Shown piece by piece: positions 25,717 through 33,608 of a DNA stretch of 51,220 nucleotides. Positions within the stretch are counted from its first letter, which is position 1. Each line of letters starts with the position of its first letter. A model generated the notes under the pieces. The model searched no databases. It saw only the letters and a list, made by a program, of their open reading frames with translations, and had not been told where the DNA came from. Source of the DNA: Hyphomicrobiales bacterium (GTDB lineage Bacteria; Pseudomonadota; Alphaproteobacteria; Rhizobiales; Xanthobacteraceae); contig JAFKKM010000041.1 in NCBI GenBank assembly GCA_017305555.1, positions 1-51,220 on the forward strand. The letters run 5' to 3'. The translations under genes were made by a program, and so were the position numbers.

Positions 25717-25740
25717 GTTAATTGATTGATTGACTAAATC
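25717..25740. promoter_or_regulatory. AT-rich repeat in the TetR-thiolase divergent promoter (candidate operator)
   Basis: The segment contains TTAATTGATTGATTGACTAA followed by ATC: tandem ATTG units with a loose dyad (GATT...AATC). It is the most AT-rich part of the 116-bp gap and lies 38-61 bp before the TetR gene, as expected for an autoregulatory TetR site. Confidence 0.4.
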
Positions 25741-25795
25741 CTGCACCGCCCGTTAAATCCGGCCACATCCTTTAACCGCTGCTCAGGAGATTGCC

Positions 25796-26968
25796 ATGGC
25801 CGAAGCCTATATCGTTGCCGCCGCACGGACCGCCGGAGGCCGCAAGGGAGGCCGCCTCGCCGGCTGGCATCCCGCCGATCTCGCCGCGCAGGTGCTGAAT
25901 TCGCTGGTGGAGCGCACCGGCGTCGATCCGGTGCAGATCGAGGACGTCATCATGGGCTGCGTCGGCCAGGGTGGCGAGCAGGCCGTCAACATCGGCCGCA
26001 ACGCAGTGCTGGCCTCGAAGCTGCCGGAGAGCGTGCCGGCGACCTCGATCGACCGCCAGTGCGGCTCGTCGCAGCAGGCGCTGCATTTCGCCGCGCAGGC
26101 GGTGATGGCCGGCAGCATGGACATCGTGATCGCCGCCGGTGTCGAGAGCATGACGCGGGTGCCGATGGGCACGCCGAGCATTCTCGCCGCCAAGGCCGGG
26201 CTCGGCACCTACAAGAGCCCGAACATGGAAGCGCGCTATCCGAACATCCAGTTCAGCCAGTTCACCGGCGCCGAGATGATGGCGAAGAAGTACGGCCTGT
26301 CGAAGGATGAACTCGACGCGTTCTCCTACAACAGCCACCAGAAGGCGATCGCGGCAACGCAGGCCGGCAAGTTCAAGGACGAGATCGTCCCGCTTCAGAT
26401 CACCCGCGCCGACGGCTCGACCGACATCCATCACATCGACGAAGGCATCCGCTTCGACGCCACGCTCGAGGGCATCAAGGGCGTCAAGTTGATTCAGGAA
26501 GGCGGCCAACTCACCGCCGCCAGCGCCAGCCAGATCTGCGACGGCGCATCCGGCGTCATGATCGTCAACGAGAAGGGCCTGAAGACGCTCGGCGTCAAGC
26601 CGATGGCGCGCATCCATCACATGACCATGGTCGGCGGCGATCCGGTCATCATGCTGGAAGCGCCGCTGCCGGCGACGGAGCGCGCACTTCAGAAGTCCGG
26701 CATGAAGATCGACGATATCGACCTGTTCGAAGTCAACGAAGCCTTCGCCTCGGTGCCGGCGGCATGGCTGAAGACCACCGGCGCCGACCCGGCGCGGCTC
26801 AACGTCAACGGCGGTGCCATCGCGCTCGGCCATCCGCTCGGCGGCTCCGGCACCAAGCTGATGACCACGCTGCTCTACGCGCTGAAGCAGAACAACAAGC
26901 GCTACGGCTTGCAGACGATGTGCGAAGGCGGCGGCATGGCCAACGTCACCATCGTCGAGCGGCTGTAA
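25796..26968 (+). CDS. acetyl-CoA acyltransferase (thiolase)
   Basis: A 390-residue thiolase that cleaves a 3-ketoacyl-CoA with CoA. The catalytic residues are C89 in DRQCGSSQQA, H346 in GHPLGGSGTK and C376 in MCEGGGMANV. The DRQCGSSQQA variant resembles degradative thiolases of the FadA5/FadA6 kind. It is transcribed away from the TetR gene and followed after 169 bp (with a repeat) by a second ligase. It completes the beta-oxidation set of the cluster. Confidence 0.93.
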   Translation: MAEAYIVAAARTAGGRKGGRLAGWHPADLAAQVLNSLVERTGVDPVQIEDVIMGCVGQGGEQAVNIGRNAVLASKLPESVPATSIDRQCGSSQQALHFAAQAVMAGSMDIVIAAGVESMTRVPMGTPSILAAKAGLGTYKSPNMEARYPNIQFSQFTGAEMMAKKYGLSKDELDAFSYNSHQKAIAATQAGKFKDEIVPLQITRADGSTDIHHIDEGIRFDATLEGIKGVKLIQEGGQLTAASASQICDGASGVMIVNEKGLKTLGVKPMARIHHMTMVGGDPVIMLEAPLPATERALQKSGMKIDDIDLFEVNEAFASVPAAWLKTTGADPARLNVNGGAIALGHPLGGSGTKLMTTLLYALKQNNKRYGLQTMCEGGGMANVTIVERL

Positions 26969-26979
26969 CTTCCTTACTA

Positions 26980-27080
26980 CCCTCTCCCCTTGCGGGAGAG
27001 GGGTCGCCTTCACCAATCCACGACCCCTCACCCGGTTTCTCACAACGTTCGAAACCACCCTCTCCCGCAAGGGAAGAGGG
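26980..27080. repeat. family C palindromic repeat
   Basis: CCCTCTCCCCTTGCGGGAGA then GGG, with CCCCTCACCC inside, and CTCTCCCGCAAGGGAAGAGG at the far end. In the thiolase-ligase junction. Confidence 0.9.
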
Positions 27081-27137
27081 TGCAGACGGCTACCTCAATC
27101 CGCCGACAACACAATCAGGAAACGCCCAGGGAGTTCG

Positions 27138-28676
27138 ATGACCCACCCGTCGCACTACGCCAAGACCCAGCCCGACAAAATCGCCTATCAGATGGCCAGC
27201 ACCGGCAAGGCCATCACCTATCGCGAACTCGATGAACTCTCCAATCAAGGCGCGCACCTGTTCCGCTCGCTGGGCCTCAAGGCCGGCGATCACATCGCCT
27301 TCCTGCTGGAAAACCGGCTCGCGTTCATGGAGATCTGCTGGGCCGCGCAGCGCGCCGGGCTCTATTACACCGCGATCAGCCGCTACCTGAAGCAGGACGA
27401 GATCGACTACATCGTCAAGGATTGCGGCGCGAAAGTCGTGATCACCTCGCCGCAATGCGCCAGCCAGATAGCTGGCCTCGTTAGCGACGCACCCGACGCA
27501 CCTATATTCTTCATGCTCGACGAGCCGTTGCCGGGCTTCCGGTCGTGGGTCAAGGAGGCCGAAGAATCTCAGCCGAAAACGCCGATCGCCGATGAAGTCG
27601 CGGGCTACGACATGCTCTATTCGTCGGGCACCACCGGACGGCCGAAAGGGATCAAGCGCGCCCACGAATACGGCCCGATCGACGTGCCGAACCCATTCCT
27701 GAAATTCCTGTGCGCCAACATGTGCGGCATGGGACAGGACAGCGTCTATCTGTCGCCGGCGCCGCTCTATCACGCGGCGCCGCTGCGCTTCAACATGATG
27801 GCGATTACGCTCGGCGGCACCTCGATCATCATGGAGCATTTCGACGCCGAGGAATTCCTCAGGCTGGTCGAGAAGTACAAGATCACGCAGTCGCAACTGG
27901 TTCCGACGATGTTCGTGCGGATGCTGAAGCTGCCCGATGAGGTCCGCGCGAAGTACGACGTCTCGACGCTGAAGGGCGCGATCCACGCCGCGGCGCCCTG
28001 CCCGGTCGAAGTCAAGGCCAGGATGATCGAGTGGTGGGGACCGATCCTGATCGAATACTACGCGGGCTCCGAGGGCAACGGCGTCACCGTGTCGGATTCG
28101 AAACAATGGCTGAGCCATCGCGGCACCGTCGGCAAGGCGGTGGTCGGCTCGCTGAAAATCCTCGACGAAGACGGCAATGAGGTGCCGACCGGACAGATCG
28201 GCCAAGTGTACTTCGCCGACGCGCCGGTGTTCACCTATCACAACGATCCGGAAAAAACGCAACGCGCCTTCAACGACAAGGGCTGGTCGACGCTGGGCGA
28301 CGTCGGTTACGTCGACGACGAAGGCTTCCTCTATCTCACCGACCGCAAGTCCTACATGATCATTTCCGGCGGCGTGAACATTTATCCGCAGGAAACCGAG
28401 GACGTGCTGATCACCCATCCCGCCGTGGCGGACGTCGCGGTGTTCGGCGTGCCGAACGAGGAAATGGGCGAGGAAGTGAAAGCCGTGGTGCAGCCGCACG
28501 ACATGGCGCAGGCCGGCAAGGCGCTCGAGGGCGAGCTGATCGCTTACTGCCGCGAACGGCTGTCCGCGATCAAGTGCCCGAAGAGCATCGACTTCGCCGC
28601 AGAGTTGCCGCGCACCCCCACCGGCAAACTGGTGAAGCGCCACCTGCGCGAGAAGTATTGGCCGAAGAAGGGGTGA
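27138..28676 (+). CDS. acyl-CoA synthetase (AMP-forming, FadD-like)
   Basis: A 512-residue ANL ligase: MLYSSGTTGRPKGIKR (P-loop), EYYAGSEGNGVT, LGDVGYVDDEGFLYLTDRK (hinge) and catalytic lysine in RTPTGKLVKRHLR. It is of a different subfamily from the feruloyl-type ligase in the same cluster, so the pathway has two activating enzymes, perhaps for different chain lengths or for a late free-acid intermediate. GGGAG precedes the 27138 start. It probably belongs to the rightward unit with the thiolase. Confidence 0.92.
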   Translation: MTHPSHYAKTQPDKIAYQMASTGKAITYRELDELSNQGAHLFRSLGLKAGDHIAFLLENRLAFMEICWAAQRAGLYYTAISRYLKQDEIDYIVKDCGAKVVITSPQCASQIAGLVSDAPDAPIFFMLDEPLPGFRSWVKEAEESQPKTPIADEVAGYDMLYSSGTTGRPKGIKRAHEYGPIDVPNPFLKFLCANMCGMGQDSVYLSPAPLYHAAPLRFNMMAITLGGTSIIMEHFDAEEFLRLVEKYKITQSQLVPTMFVRMLKLPDEVRAKYDVSTLKGAIHAAAPCPVEVKARMIEWWGPILIEYYAGSEGNGVTVSDSKQWLSHRGTVGKAVVGSLKILDEDGNEVPTGQIGQVYFADAPVFTYHNDPEKTQRAFNDKGWSTLGDVGYVDDEGFLYLTDRKSYMIISGGVNIYPQETEDVLITHPAVADVAVFGVPNEEMGEEVKAVVQPHDMAQAGKALEGELIAYCRERLSAIKCPKSIDFAAELPRTPTGKLVKRHLREKYWPKKG

Positions 28677-28744
28677 GCCTTCTGAGTGCGTCCCGCTGCT
28701 CGTCTGACCGAGAATTCGTTATGCGGACTCACAGCACGAAAATT

Positions 28745-28864
28745 GTCGTCCCCGCGAAGGCGGGGACCCATACGCCGCAGCGGCTCGGCTCCATCCACGA
28801 AGGCGAGACGATCTTCTCACAACCAATGCCAGGGGTTATGGGTCCCCGCCTTCGCGGGGACGAC
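28745..28864. repeat. family B palindromic repeat
   Basis: GTCGTCCCCGCGAAGGCGGG to GGTCCCCGCCTTCGCGGGGA then CGAC, with CCAGGGGTTATGGG inside. Lies downstream of the acyl-CoA synthetase gene. Confidence 0.9.
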
Positions 28865-28912
28865 AGCTGACGCTGTTTGATTCCATGTTGCTCATACAGC
28901 ACCCCTCAGAAA

Positions 28913-28936
28913 AAAGCCCGCCACACGGCGGGCTTT
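28913..28936. terminator. bidirectional intrinsic terminator
   Basis: AAAGCCCGCC-ACAC-GGCGGGCTTT: perfect 10-bp stem with a 4-nt loop, with TTCCTTTT on one side and an A-run on the other. It separates the convergent acyl-CoA synthetase and PRC-barrel genes and can stop transcription both ways. Confidence 0.85.
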
Positions 28937-28969
28937 CCTTTTACGCAACGCCACTCAACGCAACACGCC

Positions 28970-29332
28970 TCACGCCAGCGGCACGCCGTAATAATCGTTC
29001 ACCGCACGCGCCCGGCCGGGGTCGCCCCAGTTCCAGTCGTTGTCGCTGGCGTATTTCGGCGCACTTTGAATCTGATCTTCGGTGATCATGGTCTGATAGC
29101 CGCCAAGCTCCTTGTTGTATTTCAGCGACTGCCACGGCAGCGGATAGTGATCGTTGCCGAGCCCCATGAAACCGCCGAATCCCAACACCGCGTAGGACAC
29201 CTTGCCGCTGGGCTTGTCGATCATCACGCGTTCGATGGGACCGATCTTCTCACCATCGGCACCGTAGACGTTGGTTCCCTCGGCCTTGTCGCTGCCGATC
29301 AGATTGGCTTGTTCCTTCGCTTCGATACCCAT
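28970..29332 (-). CDS. PRC-barrel domain protein
   Basis: A 120-residue protein with a PRC-barrel: ANLIGSDKAEGTNVYGADGE, then KIGPIERVMIDKPSGKVSYA and a Gly-rich FGGFMGLGNDHYPLPW. PRC-barrels serve RNA processing or photosynthetic reaction-centre assembly; stand-alone versions like this are common in rhizobia and often stress-induced. GGAGGAG lies upstream of the 29332 start. It ends at the terminator 28913-28936. Function unknown. Confidence 0.85.
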   Translation of the reverse strand: MGIEAKEQANLIGSDKAEGTNVYGADGEKIGPIERVMIDKPSGKVSYAVLGFGGFMGLGNDHYPLPWQSLKYNKELGGYQTMITEDQIQSAPKYASDNDWNWGDPGRARAVNDYYGVPLA

Positions 29333-29421
29333 TAGACTCCTCCATGCTTGTGGGGGAATCAACGGAGGACGGCGCTGAGCGTTCCTGCGTAGAGATGCCG
29401 CGCCATTCGATGGGATCTGAC

Positions 29422-30582
29422 ATGCCGTCAAACACATTGCTGCCCGACCTTCCGCTACCCGCGGGCATTCGCTCGCGCATCATCGAGAATATCAACGGCC
29501 TCACGATGCATGTGCTCGAAGCCGGATACGAGACCGCCGGGCGGCCCTGCGTGCTGCTGCTGCATGGCTTTCCGGAACTGGCCTATAGCTGGCGCAAGGT
29601 AATGCCGGCGCTGGCGGCCGCCGGCTATCACGTCATCGCGCCGGACCAGCGCGGTTATGGCCGCACCACCGGCTGGAGCGCGGATTACGACGGCGACCTG
29701 CATCCGTTCCGGCTGATGAACCTGGTGCGCGACGCGATGGGTGTGGTGTTCGCCTTCGGCCATCACAGCGTCGAGGCCGTCGTCGGCCACGACTTCGGCG
29801 CCATCGTCGCGCCGTGGTGTGCATTGTCACGACCGGACGTGTTTCGCTCCGTTGTCATCATGAGCGCGCCGTTCGCCGGCCCGCCGGGCATTCCGTTCGA
29901 TACGGTGAACCATCCCGCGCGTGTGACGGACGACCCGGTGCATCGCGATCTCGCCGCGCTGCCGCGCCCGCGCAAGCATTATCAGTGGTACTACGCGACA
30001 CGCGCGGCCAACGCCGACATGCACGGCGCACCGCAAGGACTGCATGATTTCCTGCGCGCCTATTACCACCACAAGAGCGCCGACTGGACAGCCAACGCGC
30101 CGCACCCGCTGCAAGGTTGGACCGCAACCGAACTGGCGAAGCTGCCGACCTACTACGTGATGGATCGCGACAAAACCATGGCGCAAACCGTCGCCGAGGA
30201 AATGCCGAGCACGATCGAGATCGCCGCCAACCGCTGGCTGCCGGACGACGCGTTGCGCGTCTACAGCGACGAATATGCCCGCACCGGATTCCAGGGCGGC
30301 CTGCAATGGTATCGCTGCGGCACCGAGGGCGTGAACACGCCGGACCTCGAAGTGTTCTCCGGTCGCCGCATCGAGGTCCCGTCCTGCTTCATCGCCGGCC
30401 GACAGGACTGGGGCATCTATCAGCGCGCCGGCGCCATCGAGGCCATGCAGGAAAGCGCCTGCGCCGACATGCGCGGCTGCCACCTGATCGAGGGCGCGGG
30501 GCATTGGGTGCAGCAGGAACAACCCGACGAGGCCAATCGCCTGCTGCTGCAATTCCTGCAAGACGCGCGGACACCGCGTTGA
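29422..30582 (+). CDS. epoxide-hydrolase-like alpha/beta hydrolase
   Basis: A 386-residue alpha/beta hydrolase with HGFP (48-51, oxyanion hole), nucleophile D124 in VGHDFGAIVAPW and histidine H361 in GAGHWVQQEQP, the layout of soluble epoxide hydrolases and fluoroacetate dehalogenase-like enzymes. The long cap region includes HYQWYYATRAANADM and VYSDEYARTGFQGGL, where the acid-activating tyrosine is expected. The start at 29422 has GGGA upstream. It diverges from the PRC-barrel gene. Substrate unknown. Confidence 0.87.
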   Translation: MPSNTLLPDLPLPAGIRSRIIENINGLTMHVLEAGYETAGRPCVLLLHGFPELAYSWRKVMPALAAAGYHVIAPDQRGYGRTTGWSADYDGDLHPFRLMNLVRDAMGVVFAFGHHSVEAVVGHDFGAIVAPWCALSRPDVFRSVVIMSAPFAGPPGIPFDTVNHPARVTDDPVHRDLAALPRPRKHYQWYYATRAANADMHGAPQGLHDFLRAYYHHKSADWTANAPHPLQGWTATELAKLPTYYVMDRDKTMAQTVAEEMPSTIEIAANRWLPDDALRVYSDEYARTGFQGGLQWYRCGTEGVNTPDLEVFSGRRIEVPSCFIAGRQDWGIYQRAGAIEAMQESACADMRGCHLIEGAGHWVQQEQPDEANRLLLQFLQDARTPR

Positions 30583-30734
30583 AGCGCACAAGCCGCCATG
30601 TCATCGCATCGTGATGGCGAAGCCGCGCCCTTGGCTTGACGCGGACGCGGCGCGCGCCTCATGCTCGCGCCGAGCTTTCGCCATCAGTCGGATAACCCGC
30701 GCAGCCTTGTTGATCGTCATGCCTCTTGATCGCC

Positions 30735-31517
30735 ATGTCTGAATCCGGGCTGCTTCCCCGACTCGCGGCCGTCGCGTCGGTGGCTGGCCATCTCGCCTTG
30801 GTGGTTGCGATCCTGCTTTATGCCGGCGTGCGCCCATTCGAAACCGAAAGCGCCAAGGCGATCACCGTCGACCTGGTCACGCCGGACGAGATCAAACCGC
30901 CGGAGCAACCTCCTACGCCGCCGGCGCCGGACGTGAAATTGCCCGACCTGAAACCGTCGGTGGAAGCGCCGCAGCAACCCGAACCCCAAGTCGCACCGCC
31001 ACCGCAACAACAGGCCGCACCGCCCCCACCCGCACAACACGCCAACGCGCCGCAAGCCGCGCAGCAACCGCAACAACAACCGCCGCGTCCCGCCGCACCG
31101 GCGTTCAAACCGCCGGAGCCCGACCTCACGCTAAAGTATGGCGTGACGCTCGGCTTGCCCGACGCGGCCAGCAAGAGCGACTTCGACGCGGTCGCGGCTG
31201 ACAACGCCAAGCTGACTGCCGACGATATCGCCGCCTTCCGCCGCCACTTGAAAACCTGTTCGACGATGCCGGACACGGTCAACGCATCCGACGACGCCTG
31301 GATCAAAGTGCGAACCGTCCTCTCGCCGGACGGCCATCTCGTCGTGCCGCCTGTCCTGATCGAAGGCAAGGCATCGCCGAAAGCCATCGCGCTGGCGCAT
31401 GGGGCCATCGCCGCGCTGCAAGCCTGCCAGCCTTACACCATGCTGCCCGCCGAGAAATACGCCGAGTGGAAGGTGCTGGATCTCGAATTTTCGCCGAAGG
31501 ATTTCACGGCAAGGTAA
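30735..31517 (+). CDS. TonB/TolA-like periplasmic protein with proline-rich linker
   Basis: A 260-residue envelope protein: one N-terminal transmembrane segment (about 15-33, VAGHLALVVAILLYAG), a Pro/Gln/Ala-rich periplasmic linker (about 55-130) with many PP and QQ runs, and a C-terminal globular domain (DDIAAFRRHLKTCSTMPD through QPYTMLPAEKYAEWK) resembling the TolA/TonB C-terminal fold. No exbBD or tol genes are nearby, so it is an orphan. It probably spans the periplasm to contact outer-membrane or peptidoglycan partners. Confidence 0.75.
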   Translation: MSESGLLPRLAAVASVAGHLALVVAILLYAGVRPFETESAKAITVDLVTPDEIKPPEQPPTPPAPDVKLPDLKPSVEAPQQPEPQVAPPPQQQAAPPPPAQHANAPQAAQQPQQQPPRPAAPAFKPPEPDLTLKYGVTLGLPDAASKSDFDAVAADNAKLTADDIAAFRRHLKTCSTMPDTVNASDDAWIKVRTVLSPDGHLVVPPVLIEGKASPKAIALAHGAIAALQACQPYTMLPAEKYAEWKVLDLEFSPKDFTAR

Positions 31518-31615
31518 CAGCAGCGCGCGGCGCAACCGCGACATGCCGTCGCCGCCTTGCATGTCGCGTGGGAACTGGCATCATCGCACCACACCATGAA
31601 GCAAGGGAGAAAATC

Positions 31616-33088
31616 TTGGCCGCATCGCAATGGAGCTTCAAGTCCGCCGCCGACATGTCCGCCGCCCTCGCCGCGAAGAAAGTCTCCGCCGTCGAACTGG
31701 CGCAAGACACCATTGCGCGCATCGAGAAGCACGACGGCAAGATCAACGCCGTCTGCGTCCGTGATTTCGAACGCGGTCTTGAAACAGCGAAGGCCGCCGA
31801 CGCGGCGCTGGCGCGCGGCGAGAAGAAACCGCTGCTCGGCATTCCGATGACGGTGAAAGAGTCCTTCAACGTGGCCGGATTGGCGACGACATGGGGCTAT
31901 CCGCAGCACAAGAATTTCAAGGCCGCCGAGGACGCGCTGCCGATCACGCGCGTGAAGAACGCCGGCGGTGTCATTCTCGCCAAGACCAACGTGCCGATCT
32001 CGCTTGGCGACTGGCAGAGCTACAACGAGGTCTATGGCGTCACCAACAATCCTTACGATCTCGGCCGCACGCCGGGCGGCTCGTCGGGTGGTTCGTCGGC
32101 GGCGCTGGCCGCTGGCTACGGCGCGCTGTCGCTCGGTTCGGATATCGGCGGCTCGCTGCGCGTGCCGGCGTTTCACTGCGGCGTCTACGCACACAAGCCG
32201 ACTTACGATCTCTGCGCGCTGCGCGGCCACGTCGGGCCACCCAATCCGCCGCTGCCGTTCACCCGCGATCTTTCGGTGATCGGGCCGATGGCGCGCAGCG
32301 CCGCCGACCTCGGCACGCTGCTCGACGTTATGGCCGGGCCCGATCCGATCGATGCCGGCGTCGCCTATCGGCTGTCGCTGCCGGCCTCGCGCCATCCGGA
32401 GTTCAAGGGATTCCGCGTGCTGGTGCTCGACACCCATCCACTGCTGCCGACCAGCGCCGCGATCAAGGAGGCCATCGCCAGGCTCGCGGGCAATCTGGAA
32501 ACGCGCGGCGTCAGCATCGCCCGCGAAACGCCGCTGCTGCCGGACCTCGCTGCTTCGTCGCGCCTCTACATGCGGCTGCTGATGTCGTTCCTCGCAGGCG
32601 CATTCCCGCCGGAAACCTACGCCGCCGCGCAGGCTGCCGCCGCCAAACTCGCGCCGAGCGACACGAGCCTCGCCGCTGAACGGCTGCGCGGCATCACGCT
32701 CAGCCATCGCGACTGGGTGATGGCGGACGGTGGCCGCACCCGGCTGCGCGCGCAATGGCGCGACGTGTTCAAGAAGTTCGACGCGGTGATCTGCCCGATC
32801 ATGCCGACGCCTGCGTTTCCGCACGACCATCTGCCCGACCAGGAGCAGCGCCGCATTACGATCGACGGCAAGCTCCATCCTTATGTTGATCAACTGGTAT
32901 GGCCCGGCATCGCCACGCTGCCCGGCCTGCCGGCGACCGCGGTCCCGCTCGGCCTCGACAAGGATGGCCTGCCGCTCGGCGCGCAGATCGTCGGGCCGTG
33001 GCTGGAGGATCACACGCCGATCCGCCTCGCCTCGCTGATCGAGCGCGAGTTCGGCGGCTTCACGCCGCCGCCGATGTTCAAGGACTGA
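31616..33088 (+). CDS. amidase (amidase-signature family)
   Basis: A 490-residue hydrolase with the Ser-cisSer-Lys triad: K81 in PMTVKESF, cis-serine in PGGSSGGSSAALAAG (154-167) and S180 in GSDIGGSLRVPA. Such enzymes hydrolyse amides to acids and ammonia. The start is a TTG at 31616 with AAGGGAG a few bases upstream; the frame stays open further up through the previous gene. A strong hairpin follows at 33098-33129. Substrate unknown. Confidence 0.9.
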   Translation: MAASQWSFKSAADMSAALAAKKVSAVELAQDTIARIEKHDGKINAVCVRDFERGLETAKAADAALARGEKKPLLGIPMTVKESFNVAGLATTWGYPQHKNFKAAEDALPITRVKNAGGVILAKTNVPISLGDWQSYNEVYGVTNNPYDLGRTPGGSSGGSSAALAAGYGALSLGSDIGGSLRVPAFHCGVYAHKPTYDLCALRGHVGPPNPPLPFTRDLSVIGPMARSAADLGTLLDVMAGPDPIDAGVAYRLSLPASRHPEFKGFRVLVLDTHPLLPTSAAIKEAIARLAGNLETRGVSIARETPLLPDLAASSRLYMRLLMSFLAGAFPPETYAAAQAAAAKLAPSDTSLAAERLRGITLSHRDWVMADGGRTRLRAQWRDVFKKFDAVICPIMPTPAFPHDHLPDQEQRRITIDGKLHPYVDQLVWPGIATLPGLPATAVPLGLDKDGLPLGAQIVGPWLEDHTPIRLASLIEREFGGFTPPPMFKD

Positions 33089-33097
33089 ATGGACAAC

Positions 33098-33129
33098 AGG
33101 CATGGTTCGGCTGTCGCCGAACCATGCCT
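33098..33129 (+). terminator. strong hairpin downstream of the amidase gene
   Basis: Arms AGGCATGGTTCGGC and GCCGAACCATGCCT with a TGTC loop: a perfect 14-bp stem 9 bp after the amidase stop. There is no T-run after it, so it may act as a rho-dependent or weak terminator or as a stabilising 3-prime end. Confidence 0.55.
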
Positions 33130-33204
33130 CTGCCTCGCGCGGCTATCGTCGTCCCATCACGGCATCTTACCGCGCGGCGCATTGCATATCCGGGAGCGAC
33201 AGAC

Positions 33205-33558
33205 ATGAGCACCGATATCGAACAACTGACGCAACTCAATCGCGACTACATCAGTTCGGTGCAGAACGGCAACGTGAAGCGCTTCGACGAAATCCTTGCG
33301 CGGGAGTTCTATTGCTCCAATCCCGACAAGACGCTGATCGACCGCGCCGGCTTTCTCGTACAAACCGCGCGGCCGGTGACGATCCGGAACCTTGAAGCGC
33401 ATGACGTGATGATCCGCGTGATGGGCGACTTCGCCATCATCCACGCTCGTACCAGCTACACCACGGCCGACGGCACACCCACCTCCGGCCGCTACACCGA
33501 TTGTTGGGCACGGCAGAACGGCCAGTGGCTCGCGGTGTCGGCGCACGTCTCGCGGTAG
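33205..33558 (+). CDS. SnoaL/NTF2-like (DUF4440-type) protein
   Basis: A 117-residue alpha+beta cone protein: LTQLNRDYISSVQNGNVKRF, then DEILAREFYCSNPDKT, and FAIIHARTSYTTADGTPTSG, DCWARQNGQWLAVSAHVSR. This is the pattern of DUF4440/SnoaL-like proteins, a fold used by small hydrolases, isomerases and ligand-binding proteins. GGGAG lies 8 bp before the 33205 start. No specific role can be assigned. Confidence 0.8.
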   Translation: MSTDIEQLTQLNRDYISSVQNGNVKRFDEILAREFYCSNPDKTLIDRAGFLVQTARPVTIRNLEAHDVMIRVMGDFAIIHARTSYTTADGTPTSGRYTDCWARQNGQWLAVSAHVSR

Positions 33559-33608
33559 CCGTCACACCAACGTCAATTCACTGTGCCCGCGCGGCCACCC
33601 CAAGCCGG

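Noticed and set aside
25772-28643. Long minus-strand open frames opposite the thiolase and acyl-CoA synthetase genes
   Set aside because: Antisense to well-supported enzymes with intact active sites; no independent coding signal.
30601-30720. A 39-codon minus-strand frame (MTINKAARVIRLMAKARREH start) between the epoxide hydrolase and TonB-like genes
   Set aside because: A purine-rich AAGAGGC lies too close to the ATG, and I do not recognise the peptide; it is possible but unsupported.
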